Assembly: GCA_000783305.1 (NCBI GenBank)
Contig: JROE01000006.1
Location: 357,004 to 421,003 of the forward strand
Source: Sphingobacteriaceae bacterium DW12
GTDB taxonomy: Bacteria; Bacteroidota; Bacteroidia; Sphingobacteriales; Sphingobacteriaceae
Length of the DNA stretch: 64,000 bases
Direction of reading: 5' to 3'
Shown here: positions 1 to 8,965 of the stretch, piece after piece
How positions within the stretch are numbered: position 1 is the first letter of the stretch
Layout of the letters: each line of letters starts with the position of its first letter
Translations under genes and position numbers: made by a program
The notes under the pieces: model-generated
Told to the model about the DNA's origin: nothing
Databases searched by the model: none
What the model saw: the letters and a program-made list of their open reading frames with translations, nothing else

Positions 1-91
1 GGGTGGTATTGACTCGCGAGTTGAAGAATTGATGTAATTGTATACAGTTACTGTTTTTACAACACTTTGGATTGATTCAAAAGAACAGATT

Positions 92-153
92 ATTGAGATA
101 ATTCGACAGGTTTGTAAGGTGTACATACCTTATTTTTGGGTAATCAATTATAG
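92..153 (+). promoter_or_regulatory. Predicted activator-dependent promoter of the GH127 operon
   Basis: Two blocks, ATTGAGATAATTCGA (92-106) and TAATCAATTATAG (141-153), recur with identical spacing at 8324-8385. Between them lies TATTTTTG (131-138), which fits the Bacteroidota -7 consensus TAnnTTTG. No TTG lies at the usual -33 distance, which suggests the first block is an activator site. A short inverted repeat, TAAGGT/ACCTTA (115-120/127-132), sits just before the -7 motif. The predicted transcript would begin near 144, about 130 bases before the GH127 start. The rest of 1-276 shows no convincing gene. Confidence 0.55.
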
Positions 154-276
154 CATTATATTCCCTTATAGATATAACGAGATTATAAAAATCTTTCAAG
201 TCTATGAAAAGATATCAATTGTCATCGGGAAATAGGCTCTACTCAATCAGAGTTTCAATAAACACACCATAAAAAA

Positions 277-2325
277 ATGAAGATAAAAAAAATTGGATTA
301 TTAGTAAGTTTTATGGCCTTGTGGTCTTCTAGTCATGCCCAAATAGGGAGCGTCACGGGAGTAGAGCAACTCCCTATGGATTCCAAAAGTTCAAATTATA
401 TCAACAATAGGCTTCCATTGAAGCAAAATGTATTGATAAAATTGCCTGTGGGAAGTATTGTACCACATGGTTGGCTTGGTCAATATTTAACATTACAAAA
501 AGAAGGATTGACGGGACATCTAGGTGAAATCAGTGCTTGGCTTTCGAAGAAAAATAATGCGTGGCTCAGTTCGGACGGAAAAGGAGACTACGGTTGGGAG
601 GAAGTCCCCTATTGGCTGAAAGGTTACGCCAATATGGGATATATCCTTAAGGATCCGAAAATTATTGAAGAGTCCAAAGTCTGGTTGGAAGGCGCAATTC
701 GGAGCCAACGACCAGATGGTTATTTTGGTCCGCTAATTCTTCGACACAATAAGCCTGATCTCTGGGGTAATATGATTATGCTCTGGTGCTTACAATCTTA
801 CTATGAATACAGTTCTGATGCGCGAGTGCTAGATCTGATGACTAAATATTTCAAATGGCAATTGAACTTGCCAGATAGTTTCTTCTTAAAGGATTATTGG
901 GAAAATAGCCGAGGTGGAGATAATCTTCTATCCGTATATTGGCTTTACAACCGTACCAAAGGTAATGATTGGTTGATGGAATTAGCAGACAAAATCCATC
1001 GTAACACAGCTAATTGGAGGCAAACGGACGATTTGCCGAATTGGCACAACGTAAATGTTGCACAGTGCTTTCGCGAGCCTGCTACTTATTACTTGAAAAG
1101 CCATGTTGCTGCCGATTTGAAAGCTACTTATGACAATTTTCACTACGTGCGACAGGTTTTTGGTCAGGTGCCAGGGGGGATGTTTGGTGCCGATGAAAAT
1201 GCTAGACCCGGATATACGGATCCAAGACAAGGAGTAGAAACTTGTGGAATGGTAGAGCAGATGGCTTCAAATGAAATATTACTTGGTATTACTGGAGATC
1301 CATTTTGGGCCGATCATGCCGAAGAGGTGGCCTTTAATACTTATCCTGCTGCAGTGACTGCTGACTTTAGGGCTTTACGCTACATCACGAGTCCGAATAT
1401 GAGCATCAGTGATAGCCACAACCACGCACCAGGTATTGACAACAGTGGCCCATTTTTAATGATGAATCCTTTTAGTTCGCGTTGTTGCCAACACAACCAC
1501 AGTCAGGGATGGCCTTATTATGCTGAGCACTTATATATGGGCACCAATGACAATGGGATTGCGGCAGTCTTGTATGCAGCGTCACAGGCGACTATAAAAG
1601 TAGGCGATAATCAGACGGTCGGAATTGAACAGATAACCAACTATCCTTTTGAAGAGACTGTCTCGTTTAAGGTATCAACGTCTTCCAATAGCGTAGATTT
1701 TCCACTTTACTTACGTGTCCCAGCTTGGACCAAAGGATACGAGCTCAAGATCAACGGAAAAATGGTAGAGGTGGCTACTCCGAGTAAGTATATCAAGATT
1801 GCACGGAAGTGGAAAGATGGCGACAGAGTGGAATTGAGTATGCCCATGACGATAGAACTAAAGCAATGGACAGCTAACAGCAATTCTGTGAGTATCAATA
1901 GGGGTCCGTTAACCTATGCACTGAAAATCAAAGAAAACTATGTACAACAAAGTAGTAAAACCTCTGCTATTGGAGATTCCAAATGGCAGGAATCTGCGGA
2001 TCCAGATAAATGGCCTTCTTTTGAGATTCTTCCCGCTAGTGAATGGAATTACGGATTACTGCAAGATCAATTGCGTGATGTCAGTAAATTGAAAGTTGTC
2101 AAACGCGAATGGCCTAAGGATTCATTTCCTTTTGAAGCCAATGCTGTCCCGATCTCCATTATTGCAAAAGCAAAGAAAATCGACGGATGGAGTATTGATG
2201 AACATGGGTTGACAGGCTTTTTACCAGTTAGCCCCATAGAGAGTAAAGAAGCCATAACTGAGGTAGAGCTGATTCCAATGGGGGCAGCACGATTAAGGAT
2301 ATCGGCATTTCCAGTAGTAAAATAA
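277..2325 (+). CDS. Secreted GH127-like glycoside hydrolase (DUF1680)
   Basis: The protein is 682 residues with a signal peptide ending near the Ala of SSHAQ. It has the (alpha/alpha)6-barrel DUF1680 organisation of GH127 and related families: a GWEEVPYW segment, an ETC motif (Glu321, Cys323) and RCCQHN (Cys403-Cys404). In characterised GH127 beta-L-arabinofuranosidases the equivalent Glu and three Cys bind zinc, and one of the paired Cys is the nucleophile. Those residues are all present, so the enzyme is probably active. The C-terminal third is a beta-sandwich. The family also includes RG-II aceric-acid hydrolases and GH146-like enzymes, so an arabinose-type sugar is likely but not certain as substrate. 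It is the first gene of a unit with the GH2 gene 32 bases downstream. Confidence 0.85.
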   Translation: MKIKKIGLLVSFMALWSSSHAQIGSVTGVEQLPMDSKSSNYINNRLPLKQNVLIKLPVGSIVPHGWLGQYLTLQKEGLTGHLGEISAWLSKKNNAWLSSDGKGDYGWEEVPYWLKGYANMGYILKDPKIIEESKVWLEGAIRSQRPDGYFGPLILRHNKPDLWGNMIMLWCLQSYYEYSSDARVLDLMTKYFKWQLNLPDSFFLKDYWENSRGGDNLLSVYWLYNRTKGNDWLMELADKIHRNTANWRQTDDLPNWHNVNVAQCFREPATYYLKSHVAADLKATYDNFHYVRQVFGQVPGGMFGADENARPGYTDPRQGVETCGMVEQMASNEILLGITGDPFWADHAEEVAFNTYPAAVTADFRALRYITSPNMSISDSHNHAPGIDNSGPFLMMNPFSSRCCQHNHSQGWPYYAEHLYMGTNDNGIAAVLYAASQATIKVGDNQTVGIEQITNYPFEETVSFKVSTSSNSVDFPLYLRVPAWTKGYELKINGKMVEVATPSKYIKIARKWKDGDRVELSMPMTIELKQWTANSNSVSINRGPLTYALKIKENYVQQSSKTSAIGDSKWQESADPDKWPSFEILPASEWNYGLLQDQLRDVSKLKVVKREWPKDSFPFEANAVPISIIAKAKKIDGWSIDEHGLTGFLPVSPIESKEAITEVELIPMGAARLRISAFPVVK

Positions 2326-2357
2326 AATTGACAAATATACTAAAGACTAAAGCTTTT

Positions 2358-4205
2358 ATGATGATGAAGAAAACCCTATTAGTTGCCAGCTTACTGATGG
2401 CTACACAACTGAATTTTGCACAGGACTGGAAACCAGCCGGTACGCGTATTTTGACATCTTGGGGGGAGAATGTGAATGCAAAAAAACCACATGCAGAGTA
2501 TCCAAGACCCCAATTGATCCGAACTGATAATTGGCAAAATCTAAATGGATTATGGAAATATGCGATTACAAGTGCCGGAACGTCCGAAATTCCCAACCAG
2601 TGGGATGGTGATATTTTAGTCCCTTTTGCAGTCGAATCAGCCTTGTCGGGCGTGGGAAAAGAAGTGGGCAAAGATAAGGCATTGTGGTACAACAATACCA
2701 TTACCTTGGATAAAGCCGTAAACAAAAACAAAGTGCTTCTGCATTTTGGTGCTGTAGATTGGCAGTGTGATGTATTTGTCAATAATAAATTGGTAGGAAG
2801 ACATGAAGGGGGATTCGATCCGTTTTCAATGGATATCTCCGCTTTCTTGAAGAAGGGTAGTAAGCAGGATGTAGCCATCCGTGTATGGGACCCAACCGAT
2901 GATGGTCCCCAGCCGCGAGGTAAACAGATAAAGAATCCTCATGGTATATGGTATACACCTGTGACCGGTATATGGCAGACGGTGTGGGTTGAAAGTGTCC
3001 CGCAGACATATATTGCGAGTACGAAGCACACGCCGCAATTGGATAAAGGCAGCTTATCTTTTCAGGCTATGATTGAAGAAGGTCAAGCTGGCGATCAGAT
3101 AAAAGTGAGAGCTCTGGACGGTAATAAGGTTATACAGGAGCAATCTGGTGAACCTAACGGTTCCTTTGAAATTTCAGTACCTGGAGCACAAGCTTGGTCT
3201 CCGACCAATCCAAAGTTGTATGATTTGGAGATTCAATTGATTCGCAAGGGAAAAGTAATCGATCAAGTGAAAAGCTATTTTGCTATGCGTAAAATCTCTA
3301 TGCAAAAAGATCAGCAGGGAATCCAACGGCTGATGCTGAACAACGAATTTGTATTTCAATATGGACCGTTGGATCAGGGGTGGTGGCCAGATGGTCTTCA
3401 TACCGCACCTTCGGATGAAGCTTTGAAATATGATATTATCAAAACGAAAGATATGGGTTTCAATATGATACGTAAGCATATTAAGGTTGAGCCAGCCCGC
3501 TGGTACCGTCACTGTGATAGTATTGGCATGTTGGTGTGGCAAGATATGCCTAGTGGAGATTTAGGTGGAAATCACTGGGATATGCAACCCGGTAAGATAT
3601 CGGCGGGCAACCGTGATAAGGAACGTTCTGCAGTATCAGAAGGTTATTACAGAAAAGAATGGAAAGCTATAATGGAAGTCTTGCATAACTTTCCAAGTAT
3701 CGTGATGTGGGTGCCGTTCAATGAAGCTTGGGGACAATTTAAGACTAAGGAAATTACCGAATGGACGATTGCAAAGGACCCTTCCCGACTTGTAAATAGC
3801 GCTAGTGGAGGTAACTTTATGGAGACGGGACACATCCTTGATATTCACAACTATCCTGATGCTGCGATGCCCGACCCCTCTCTGTTTGGTGCGGATCAAG
3901 TATTGGCGCTTGGCGAATTTGGAGGTCTAGGTCTCCCTGTTGAAGGACACTCTTGGCAACAAAAAGATAATTGGGGATACCAAAGCTTTAAAAATAGTAC
4001 AGAATTACTAGATCGCTATAAGAGACTCATACACGATCTGAATCGATTGATACCAATGGGACTATCGGCAGCAGTGTATACACAAACTACGGATGTGGAA
4101 ATTGAAACTAATGGGTTGATGACGTATGATCGAAAAGTGATGAAGATGTCTGAAAAGGAGTTAAACAACTTACATCAACCGCTCTATAAGGTCCCAGTAA
4201 AATAG
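2358..4205 (+). CDS. Secreted GH2 family glycoside hydrolase
   Basis: The likely start is the ATG at 2358, followed by two more ATG codons. This gives a signal peptide (MMMKKTLLVASLLMATQLNF-AQ); a TTG 30 bases upstream would spoil it. The protein is about 615 residues, short for the family and close to the compact beta-galactosidase/beta-glucuronidase form. It has an N-terminal sugar-binding jelly roll, an Ig-like domain and a TIM barrel. The acid/base is in PFNEAWGQ (Glu456) and the nucleophile in LGEFGG (Glu520). Substrate cannot be read from sequence: beta-galactoside, beta-glucuronide or beta-arabinoside are all possible. It follows the GH127 gene closely and likely acts on the same glycan in the periplasm. 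Confidence 0.85.
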   Translation: MMMKKTLLVASLLMATQLNFAQDWKPAGTRILTSWGENVNAKKPHAEYPRPQLIRTDNWQNLNGLWKYAITSAGTSEIPNQWDGDILVPFAVESALSGVGKEVGKDKALWYNNTITLDKAVNKNKVLLHFGAVDWQCDVFVNNKLVGRHEGGFDPFSMDISAFLKKGSKQDVAIRVWDPTDDGPQPRGKQIKNPHGIWYTPVTGIWQTVWVESVPQTYIASTKHTPQLDKGSLSFQAMIEEGQAGDQIKVRALDGNKVIQEQSGEPNGSFEISVPGAQAWSPTNPKLYDLEIQLIRKGKVIDQVKSYFAMRKISMQKDQQGIQRLMLNNEFVFQYGPLDQGWWPDGLHTAPSDEALKYDIIKTKDMGFNMIRKHIKVEPARWYRHCDSIGMLVWQDMPSGDLGGNHWDMQPGKISAGNRDKERSAVSEGYYRKEWKAIMEVLHNFPSIVMWVPFNEAWGQFKTKEITEWTIAKDPSRLVNSASGGNFMETGHILDIHNYPDAAMPDPSLFGADQVLALGEFGGLGLPVEGHSWQQKDNWGYQSFKNSTELLDRYKRLIHDLNRLIPMGLSAAVYTQTTDVEIETNGLMTYDRKVMKMSEKELNNLHQPLYKVPVK

Positions 4206-4211
4206 AGTTGA

Positions 4212-4259
4212 AGAATCAGTGTTTTCTTGCTGCTAGATTGGCAAGAAAGCACTGATTCT
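4212..4259 (+). terminator. Long hairpin after the GH2 gene
   Basis: Arms 4212-4230 and 4241-4259 are complementary over 19 bp with a single G-T wobble, around a 10-base loop. No T-run follows, so it could act as a weak terminator or as a 3'-end stabiliser that separates GH127-GH2 expression from the next gene. Confidence 0.6.
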
Positions 4260-4313
4260 CTATCATGGTTAATAATACCATTTCTCAATAGTTTCCATTT
4301 TTTATAATTTATA

Positions 4314-6785
4314 ATGAACTTAAAACTCTTAGTAGCTGTAGCCGTTTTTTGTCAATCGTTTTCACTTTATGGGCAGGAAAGACCGTATAAAAATGATTTG
4401 CGGGCTCCGGCATTCCCGTTGGTCACTATCGATCCGAACACCAGTGCATGGTCATATAGTAATGAATTGTATGGTGATGCAGTGCGCCATTGGTCGGGCA
4501 AATCCTTTCCTTTGTTGGGTGTTATCAAAGTTGATGGCAAGTCCTACCGTTTTTTAGGAAAGGAAGAAGTCGAATTAGAACCTATTGCGAAAGTGGGCGT
4601 ACATGAACGTTGGAGTGCCCCGTATACTGAGCGCGAACCTTCTGCTGACTGGACTAAATTGTCATTTGATGATTCGGAGTGGAGCTCAGGAGTTGCTCCT
4701 TTCGGTACAAAAGACAAAGAGCCGAATGTGAATACAGATTGGCAACAATCCAAAATCTGGATCCGCAGAGCCGTGGACCTGAATGAAGATCTTGTCGGTA
4801 AATCTGTCTATCTGGAATTTACGCATGATGACGATGCCATTATATACGTAAATGGGATTGAAGTCGCCAATACAGGTAATGCGACTGGTAAGGCCTCCCG
4901 TGTTAAGCTTTCGGCAGACGTAGTCAAGACCTTGAAAAAGGGAAAGAATATTATTGCTGGCTATTGCTATAATAGAGTAGCTAATGGATTTTTTGATTTT
5001 GGTTTGTTTTTGGAGAAAGAGGGGAGCACACATTTCGAACAGGTTGCTAAGCAAGAGTCGGTTGATGTTCAAGCAACGCAGACGCATTATAGTTTCGACT
5101 GTGGAGCCGTGCGATTAAAGGTTACGTTTAGTGCACCTATGTTTTTGGACAATCTGGAGTTGACCTCTAGACCGGTTAACTACATGAGCTATCAAGTGGA
5201 ATCGAAGGATGGTAAGAAACACCAAATCCAATTATATTTGGAAGCTGCCCCAAATTGGGCCTTAAACTCTCCCCTTCAGGATGCGGTAAGTAGTACATTT
5301 AAAAATGGCTCTCTTCAGTTTGTGAAGACAGGAAGTAAGAGCCAACAGATTTTAGGAAATAAGGGGGATGATATTCGCATTGATTGGGGTTATTTTTACA
5401 TGGCATCTAACCTACAAAATACACAAGCTGTGGTGGGAAATAGCCACCAATTGAGGGGAAATTTCTTAACAGGGCAGAAGGGGAAAACTTCAACCAGTAC
5501 AGGTAGACAATTGGCATTGATTCAAACTTTTGATGTGTCCAAAACTTACCAAGATAAGGTACTTTTGGGGTATGATGATATTTATTCTATCCAATATTTT
5601 GGTGATAATCTACGTCCGTATTGGAATGAAAAAGGGAATAGTTCAATCGAAAAGCAATTTGAACTGGCCCATAAGGAATATGCACAATTGTTAAAAGCCT
5701 GTGATCGTTTCGATGCGGAGCTGATGCAAAAAGCGATAGCGGTAGGCGGGACGGAATACGCTTCTTTATGTGCGTTGGCTTATAGACAGGCGATTGCAGC
5801 TCACAAATTGGTAAAAGCGCCGAACGGCGACCTATTATTGCTGTCCAAAGAAAATGATAGTAATGGTTCCATCGGTACGGTGGATGTAACTTACCCTTCG
5901 GCACCTTTGTTTTTGTATTATAATCCGGAGTTGGCAAAGGCATTGATGAACTCCATCTTTTACTATAGTGAGAGTAATAAGTGGACTAAACCTTTTGCTG
6001 CGCATGACGTAGGTACATACCCATTAGCTAATGGACAGACGTATGGGGGGGATATGCCAGTGGAAGAATCTGGTAATATGCTTATTTTGACATATGCTGT
6101 TGCGAAAACGGAAGGCAACGCTGACTATGCCAAGAAGCATTGGAAAGTATTGACCACATGGGCCGACTACTTAGTAGATAAGGGATTAGATCCTGAAAAT
6201 CAATTGTGTACGGATGACTTTGCGGGACACTTTGCCCACAATGCGAACTTGTCGATTAAAGCAATTCTGGGAATTGCCTCTTACGGTTATCTAGCCGAGA
6301 TGCAGGGGGATACGCAAACAGGTGGAAAGTACATCGCTAAGGCAAGAGAGATGGCTAAAAAGTGGAAAGAAATGGCAAAGGATGGCGATCACTACAAATT
6401 AACGTTTGATAAATCTGGTACTTGGAGCCAGAAGTATAATATGGTATGGGACAAATTGTTGAAGATGAGAATCTTTGATGAGGATATTCGAAGTACTGAA
6501 ATCGCCTATTATCTGACTAAGCAAAATATCTATGGCCTACCTTTGGATAATCGTCAACCCTATACCAAGACGGACTGGATAACTTGGACAGCAACAATGG
6601 CTGATGATAAGCAAACTTTCGAACGCTTTATCGCTCCAGTATATCGTTTTATGAATGAGACCGTTGATCGCGTGCCGATGTCCGATTGGACATTTACGGA
6701 TAGACCCAAGCGATCGGGATTTAAAGCAAGATCTGTAGTAGGGGGATATTTCATCAAAATGTTGGAGTCAAAATTAGAAAAATAG
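4314..6785 (+). CDS. Secreted glutaminase-A-like protein (DUF4964/DUF5127/DUF4965/DUF1793) with inserted beta-sandwich
   Basis: The protein is 823 residues with signal peptide MNLKLLVAVAVFCQSFSLYG. The N-terminus (about 21-90, RAPAFPLVTIDPNTSAWS) matches the DUF4964 lead-in. The main body (about 245-820) is the fungal glutaminase-A-type arrangement, with a central beta region and an alpha-helical barrel that includes EESGNMLIL and CTDDFAGHFAHNANLSIKA. Residues about 95-235 look like a galactose-binding jelly roll (WTKLSFDDSEWSSG, FTHDDDAIIYVNG) inserted between them, as also found in glycan-locus members of this group. In Bacteroidota these proteins sit in polysaccharide loci, so a role on a glycan is as plausible as glutamine deamidation. 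The gene is separated from GH2 by a long hairpin and ends at a strong terminator. Confidence 0.78.
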   Translation: MNLKLLVAVAVFCQSFSLYGQERPYKNDLRAPAFPLVTIDPNTSAWSYSNELYGDAVRHWSGKSFPLLGVIKVDGKSYRFLGKEEVELEPIAKVGVHERWSAPYTEREPSADWTKLSFDDSEWSSGVAPFGTKDKEPNVNTDWQQSKIWIRRAVDLNEDLVGKSVYLEFTHDDDAIIYVNGIEVANTGNATGKASRVKLSADVVKTLKKGKNIIAGYCYNRVANGFFDFGLFLEKEGSTHFEQVAKQESVDVQATQTHYSFDCGAVRLKVTFSAPMFLDNLELTSRPVNYMSYQVESKDGKKHQIQLYLEAAPNWALNSPLQDAVSSTFKNGSLQFVKTGSKSQQILGNKGDDIRIDWGYFYMASNLQNTQAVVGNSHQLRGNFLTGQKGKTSTSTGRQLALIQTFDVSKTYQDKVLLGYDDIYSIQYFGDNLRPYWNEKGNSSIEKQFELAHKEYAQLLKACDRFDAELMQKAIAVGGTEYASLCALAYRQAIAAHKLVKAPNGDLLLLSKENDSNGSIGTVDVTYPSAPLFLYYNPELAKALMNSIFYYSESNKWTKPFAAHDVGTYPLANGQTYGGDMPVEESGNMLILTYAVAKTEGNADYAKKHWKVLTTWADYLVDKGLDPENQLCTDDFAGHFAHNANLSIKAILGIASYGYLAEMQGDTQTGGKYIAKAREMAKKWKEMAKDGDHYKLTFDKSGTWSQKYNMVWDKLLKMRIFDEDIRSTEIAYYLTKQNIYGLPLDNRQPYTKTDWITWTATMADDKQTFERFIAPVYRFMNETVDRVPMSDWTFTDRPKRSGFKARSVVGGYFIKMLESKLEK

Positions 6786-6802
6786 TCTATTTAAAATGTG
6801 AA

Positions 6803-6833
6803 GGCCTTCTACGGAGACGTGAAGGCCATTTTT
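6803..6833 (+). terminator. Rho-independent terminator
   Basis: GGCCTTC-T-ACG (6803-6813) pairs with CGT-GAAGGCC (6818-6827) with one bulged T and a GAGA tetraloop, followed directly by ATTTTT. It ends the GH127-GH2-DUF4965 unit. Confidence 0.85.
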
Positions 6834-6907
6834 ATACTATGAATAACTAACGCATTTATCCATTCACTAATACGATTCTCTTTAAAAGTACACTTACCTA
6901 TAGATAT

Positions 6908-7960
6908 ATGATCAACCAATCCAAAAAGCATTTCGAAATGTTAGATGGGCTAAGGGGTATTGCTGCAATTGCAGTGGTGCTCTTTCATTTTATGGAAATT
7001 GCTACTCCAGATTACAGTGATAGTTTTATCCCACGTAGTTACTTGGCTGTTGATTTTTTTTTCTGTTTGTCGGGATTTGTCATTGCTTATGCTTATGATG
7101 ATAGAATCTCCCATATAGGAATTTCTAAATTTTTAAAGTTAAGATTAATCCGATTACACCCATTGGTGGTTTTGGGAACCTCTATTGGGCTATTGGCTTT
7201 TGTATACGACCCGTTTAGTGATCTTACAAAATCATTTAGTCCTCTACAAAAAATAGGAATGTTTCTAAGTGGAATTACCCTGATCCCTTATCCAATCGTA
7301 CCTCAGCGTTATTTTAATTTGTTTCATTTGAATCCGCCAACTTGGACACTGTTGTGGGAATATATTGGCAATGCCCTCTATGCAATCGTACTTATTCGGA
7401 TATCTAAAAAAGTTCTTTGGATTTTAGTTGGTATTGGCGCTATTTTACTATGTGTCGTATCTTTACATGCAGGTTATTTGGCGGTAGGCTTTGGGGGACA
7501 TGATTTTTTGTCTGGAGGAATTCGATTGTGGTTTTCCTTTTTGATGGGAATTTTGATCTTTCGGTCTCGATGGATGTTGCCCAATATGATGGCATTTACC
7601 GTTTTTGCTTGTCTATTGTCACTTGTGTTTTTTGTGCCATATTCAGTAGCTTACGGAAAGTTTATCGATCCAATAATTGTTGTTTTCTATTTCCCACTTC
7701 TCGTTGCTCTAGGGAATGGCAATCGCCTCTTGCAGGGAAATAGAATTTGTCGTTTTTTGGGTGATATCTCGTACCCACTTTATATTATTCATTATCCCGC
7801 CATATGGATTTTTATGAGCTATGTGGAGAAATTTAAGCCTGGGATGTTGGAAATGACAGCAATAATCGTAGTAGGTACATTCTTACTCCTGGGATTATCT
7901 TATCTTGTGCTACGCAAAATTGACGAACCTGTCCGAAAGTACTTCCGAGACCGGCTTTAA
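6908..7960 (+). CDS. Acyltransferase family 3 integral membrane protein
   Basis: The protein is 350 residues with about ten hydrophobic segments. The N-terminus has the family signature LDGLRGIAAIAVVLFHF, with the catalytic-type His at residue 27, then the SYLAVDFFFCLSGFVIAY loop and the RLIRLHPL arginine motif. Family members (OafA/NodX/WecH-like) move acetyl or other acyl groups onto sugars or lipids at the inner membrane. The substrate here is not visible. A terminator precedes it, so it is probably transcribed on its own. No partner gene is adjacent; the roughly 1-kb stretch that follows has no gene. Confidence 0.85.
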   Translation: MINQSKKHFEMLDGLRGIAAIAVVLFHFMEIATPDYSDSFIPRSYLAVDFFFCLSGFVIAYAYDDRISHIGISKFLKLRLIRLHPLVVLGTSIGLLAFVYDPFSDLTKSFSPLQKIGMFLSGITLIPYPIVPQRYFNLFHLNPPTWTLLWEYIGNALYAIVLIRISKKVLWILVGIGAILLCVVSLHAGYLAVGFGGHDFLSGGIRLWFSFLMGILIFRSRWMLPNMMAFTVFACLLSLVFFVPYSVAYGKFIDPIIVVFYFPLLVALGNGNRLLQGNRICRFLGDISYPLYIIHYPAIWIFMSYVEKFKPGMLEMTAIIVVGTFLLLGLSYLVLRKIDEPVRKYFRDRL

Positions 7961-8323
7961 CATATAGGATTCCGCCACTAGTTCTATACATCTATTGAGA
8001 CATATACCCCTGTTTCTTTAGAACAATATGTAGAGTGTAGACTGTACTCAATTTTTTTCCTTTCTCTTTTCTTTACAACCTATTTTTTTGAGGTTGGAAA
8101 ATACGGCCCAATCTTACTGCCGTATATCATGAAATCCCATATATACATCTCAATTTTTTAAATTTTCGTTAATCATATGCTGTACACTTGGATTGTACGT
8201 ATTTCCTGATGTTTCAATAATTCTCTTGGGTTTGTCCCAGAAAAGGGGGCTGTAAGATGTCTTAGCGGAAATATATTGTTGAATCGCTTTTATGGTGCTT
8301 ATTATGATACGAATACGCATACG

Positions 8324-8385
8324 ATTGAGATAATTCGATAGTATCGATTTTTTTACAATTCTTAATTTTGATTAATCAATTATAG
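8324..8385 (+). promoter_or_regulatory. Predicted promoter of the first Sus operon, matching 92-153
   Basis: It has the same two blocks as the element at 92-153, with identical 49-base spacing between block starts. A hand alignment without gaps over 69 bases (92-160 against 8324-8392) gives 51 matches. TAATTTTG (8363-8370) aligns exactly with the TAnnTTTG-type motif of the other copy. No consensus -33 element is visible. Confidence 0.55.
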
Positions 8386-8850
8386 AATTAGACCGTTAGA
8401 TACACAAGTAGATTTTAGATACTTTGACAACGATTTTGCAACGAACAATCTAGCATGCTCCGCAAATCTCTAAAAATTTAAGTCGATAAGAACTGGAATT
8501 TTACAGAAAAAGCATGTTATATCACGAATAGTTTGGGTGGTATGAATTGTACAAATTGTTGAAAGGAAACCTAAAGTAATAGCCGCTATAAATCACGAAG
8601 ATTTCGGTAAGCCGTACCCTCGAGTTTTTTAATCAGAAAGCTAATACCATTTAGCTTAAATATAAATAATCAATTATGAGAATGTTAGTACGAAGCTTTT
8701 CTTTGATAAGGGCACTGCCTAATCGTTCAAATGCGGATACCGGGCAAAAAAAGAAATTATTAGTCACGCCGCCCTGATTTGAGATTTAGATTGTGTTCTG
8801 GATTTTCAGAATCTACGATGCATATACCGCTTATTCGAGCGTAATAAGGG

Positions 8851-8871
8851 GATACTGTATAAAACAGTATC
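8851..8871 (+). promoter_or_regulatory. Leader hairpin before the TIG/NHL gene
   Basis: GATACTGT and ACAGTATC form a perfect 8-bp stem with a 5-base loop, 95 bases before the start codon. It has no T-run. It may be an operator or an RNA structure; function unknown. Confidence 0.4.
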
Positions 8872-8965
8872 TGCTAAAAAACTAATCGACAATCAATGAG
8901 CGAGGATAATGTCATGCTACATTATAAATACACCAACTAAAACACGCTAACCAGAAATTATATTT

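Larger units (their letters stand above)
7961..8965 (+). other. 1-kb gene-poor region carrying the first Sus operon's predicted leader
   Basis: No open frame here looks like a protein. Features seen are an inverted repeat ATACGGC/GCCGTAT (8101-8107/8119-8125), a hairpin CAACCT/AGGTTG (8076-8096), a promoter-like segment (8324-8385), a partial second TAATCAATTAT (8667-8677), and a hairpin at 8851-8871. If transcription starts near 8376, the leader of the following operon would be close to 590 bases, which is long. Decayed coding sequence is possible but I could not identify any. Confidence 0.5.

Noticed and set aside
1..37. Possible 3' end of a gene entering from the left (frame reading GGIDSRVEELM then stop, or VVLTRELKN then stop).
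   Set aside because: Only about eleven codons and two competing frames; nothing to identify.
38..235. 65-codon frame at the left edge.
   Set aside because: It overlaps the repeated promoter element, has no recognisable composition, and is better explained as non-coding.
2228..2878. 216-codon minus-strand frame.
   Set aside because: It lies opposite two well-identified glycosidase genes; a shadow frame with low-quality composition.
8101..8125. Inverted repeat ATACGGC/GCCGTAT considered as a transposon end.
   Set aside because: No transposase, second copy or target duplication was found nearby.
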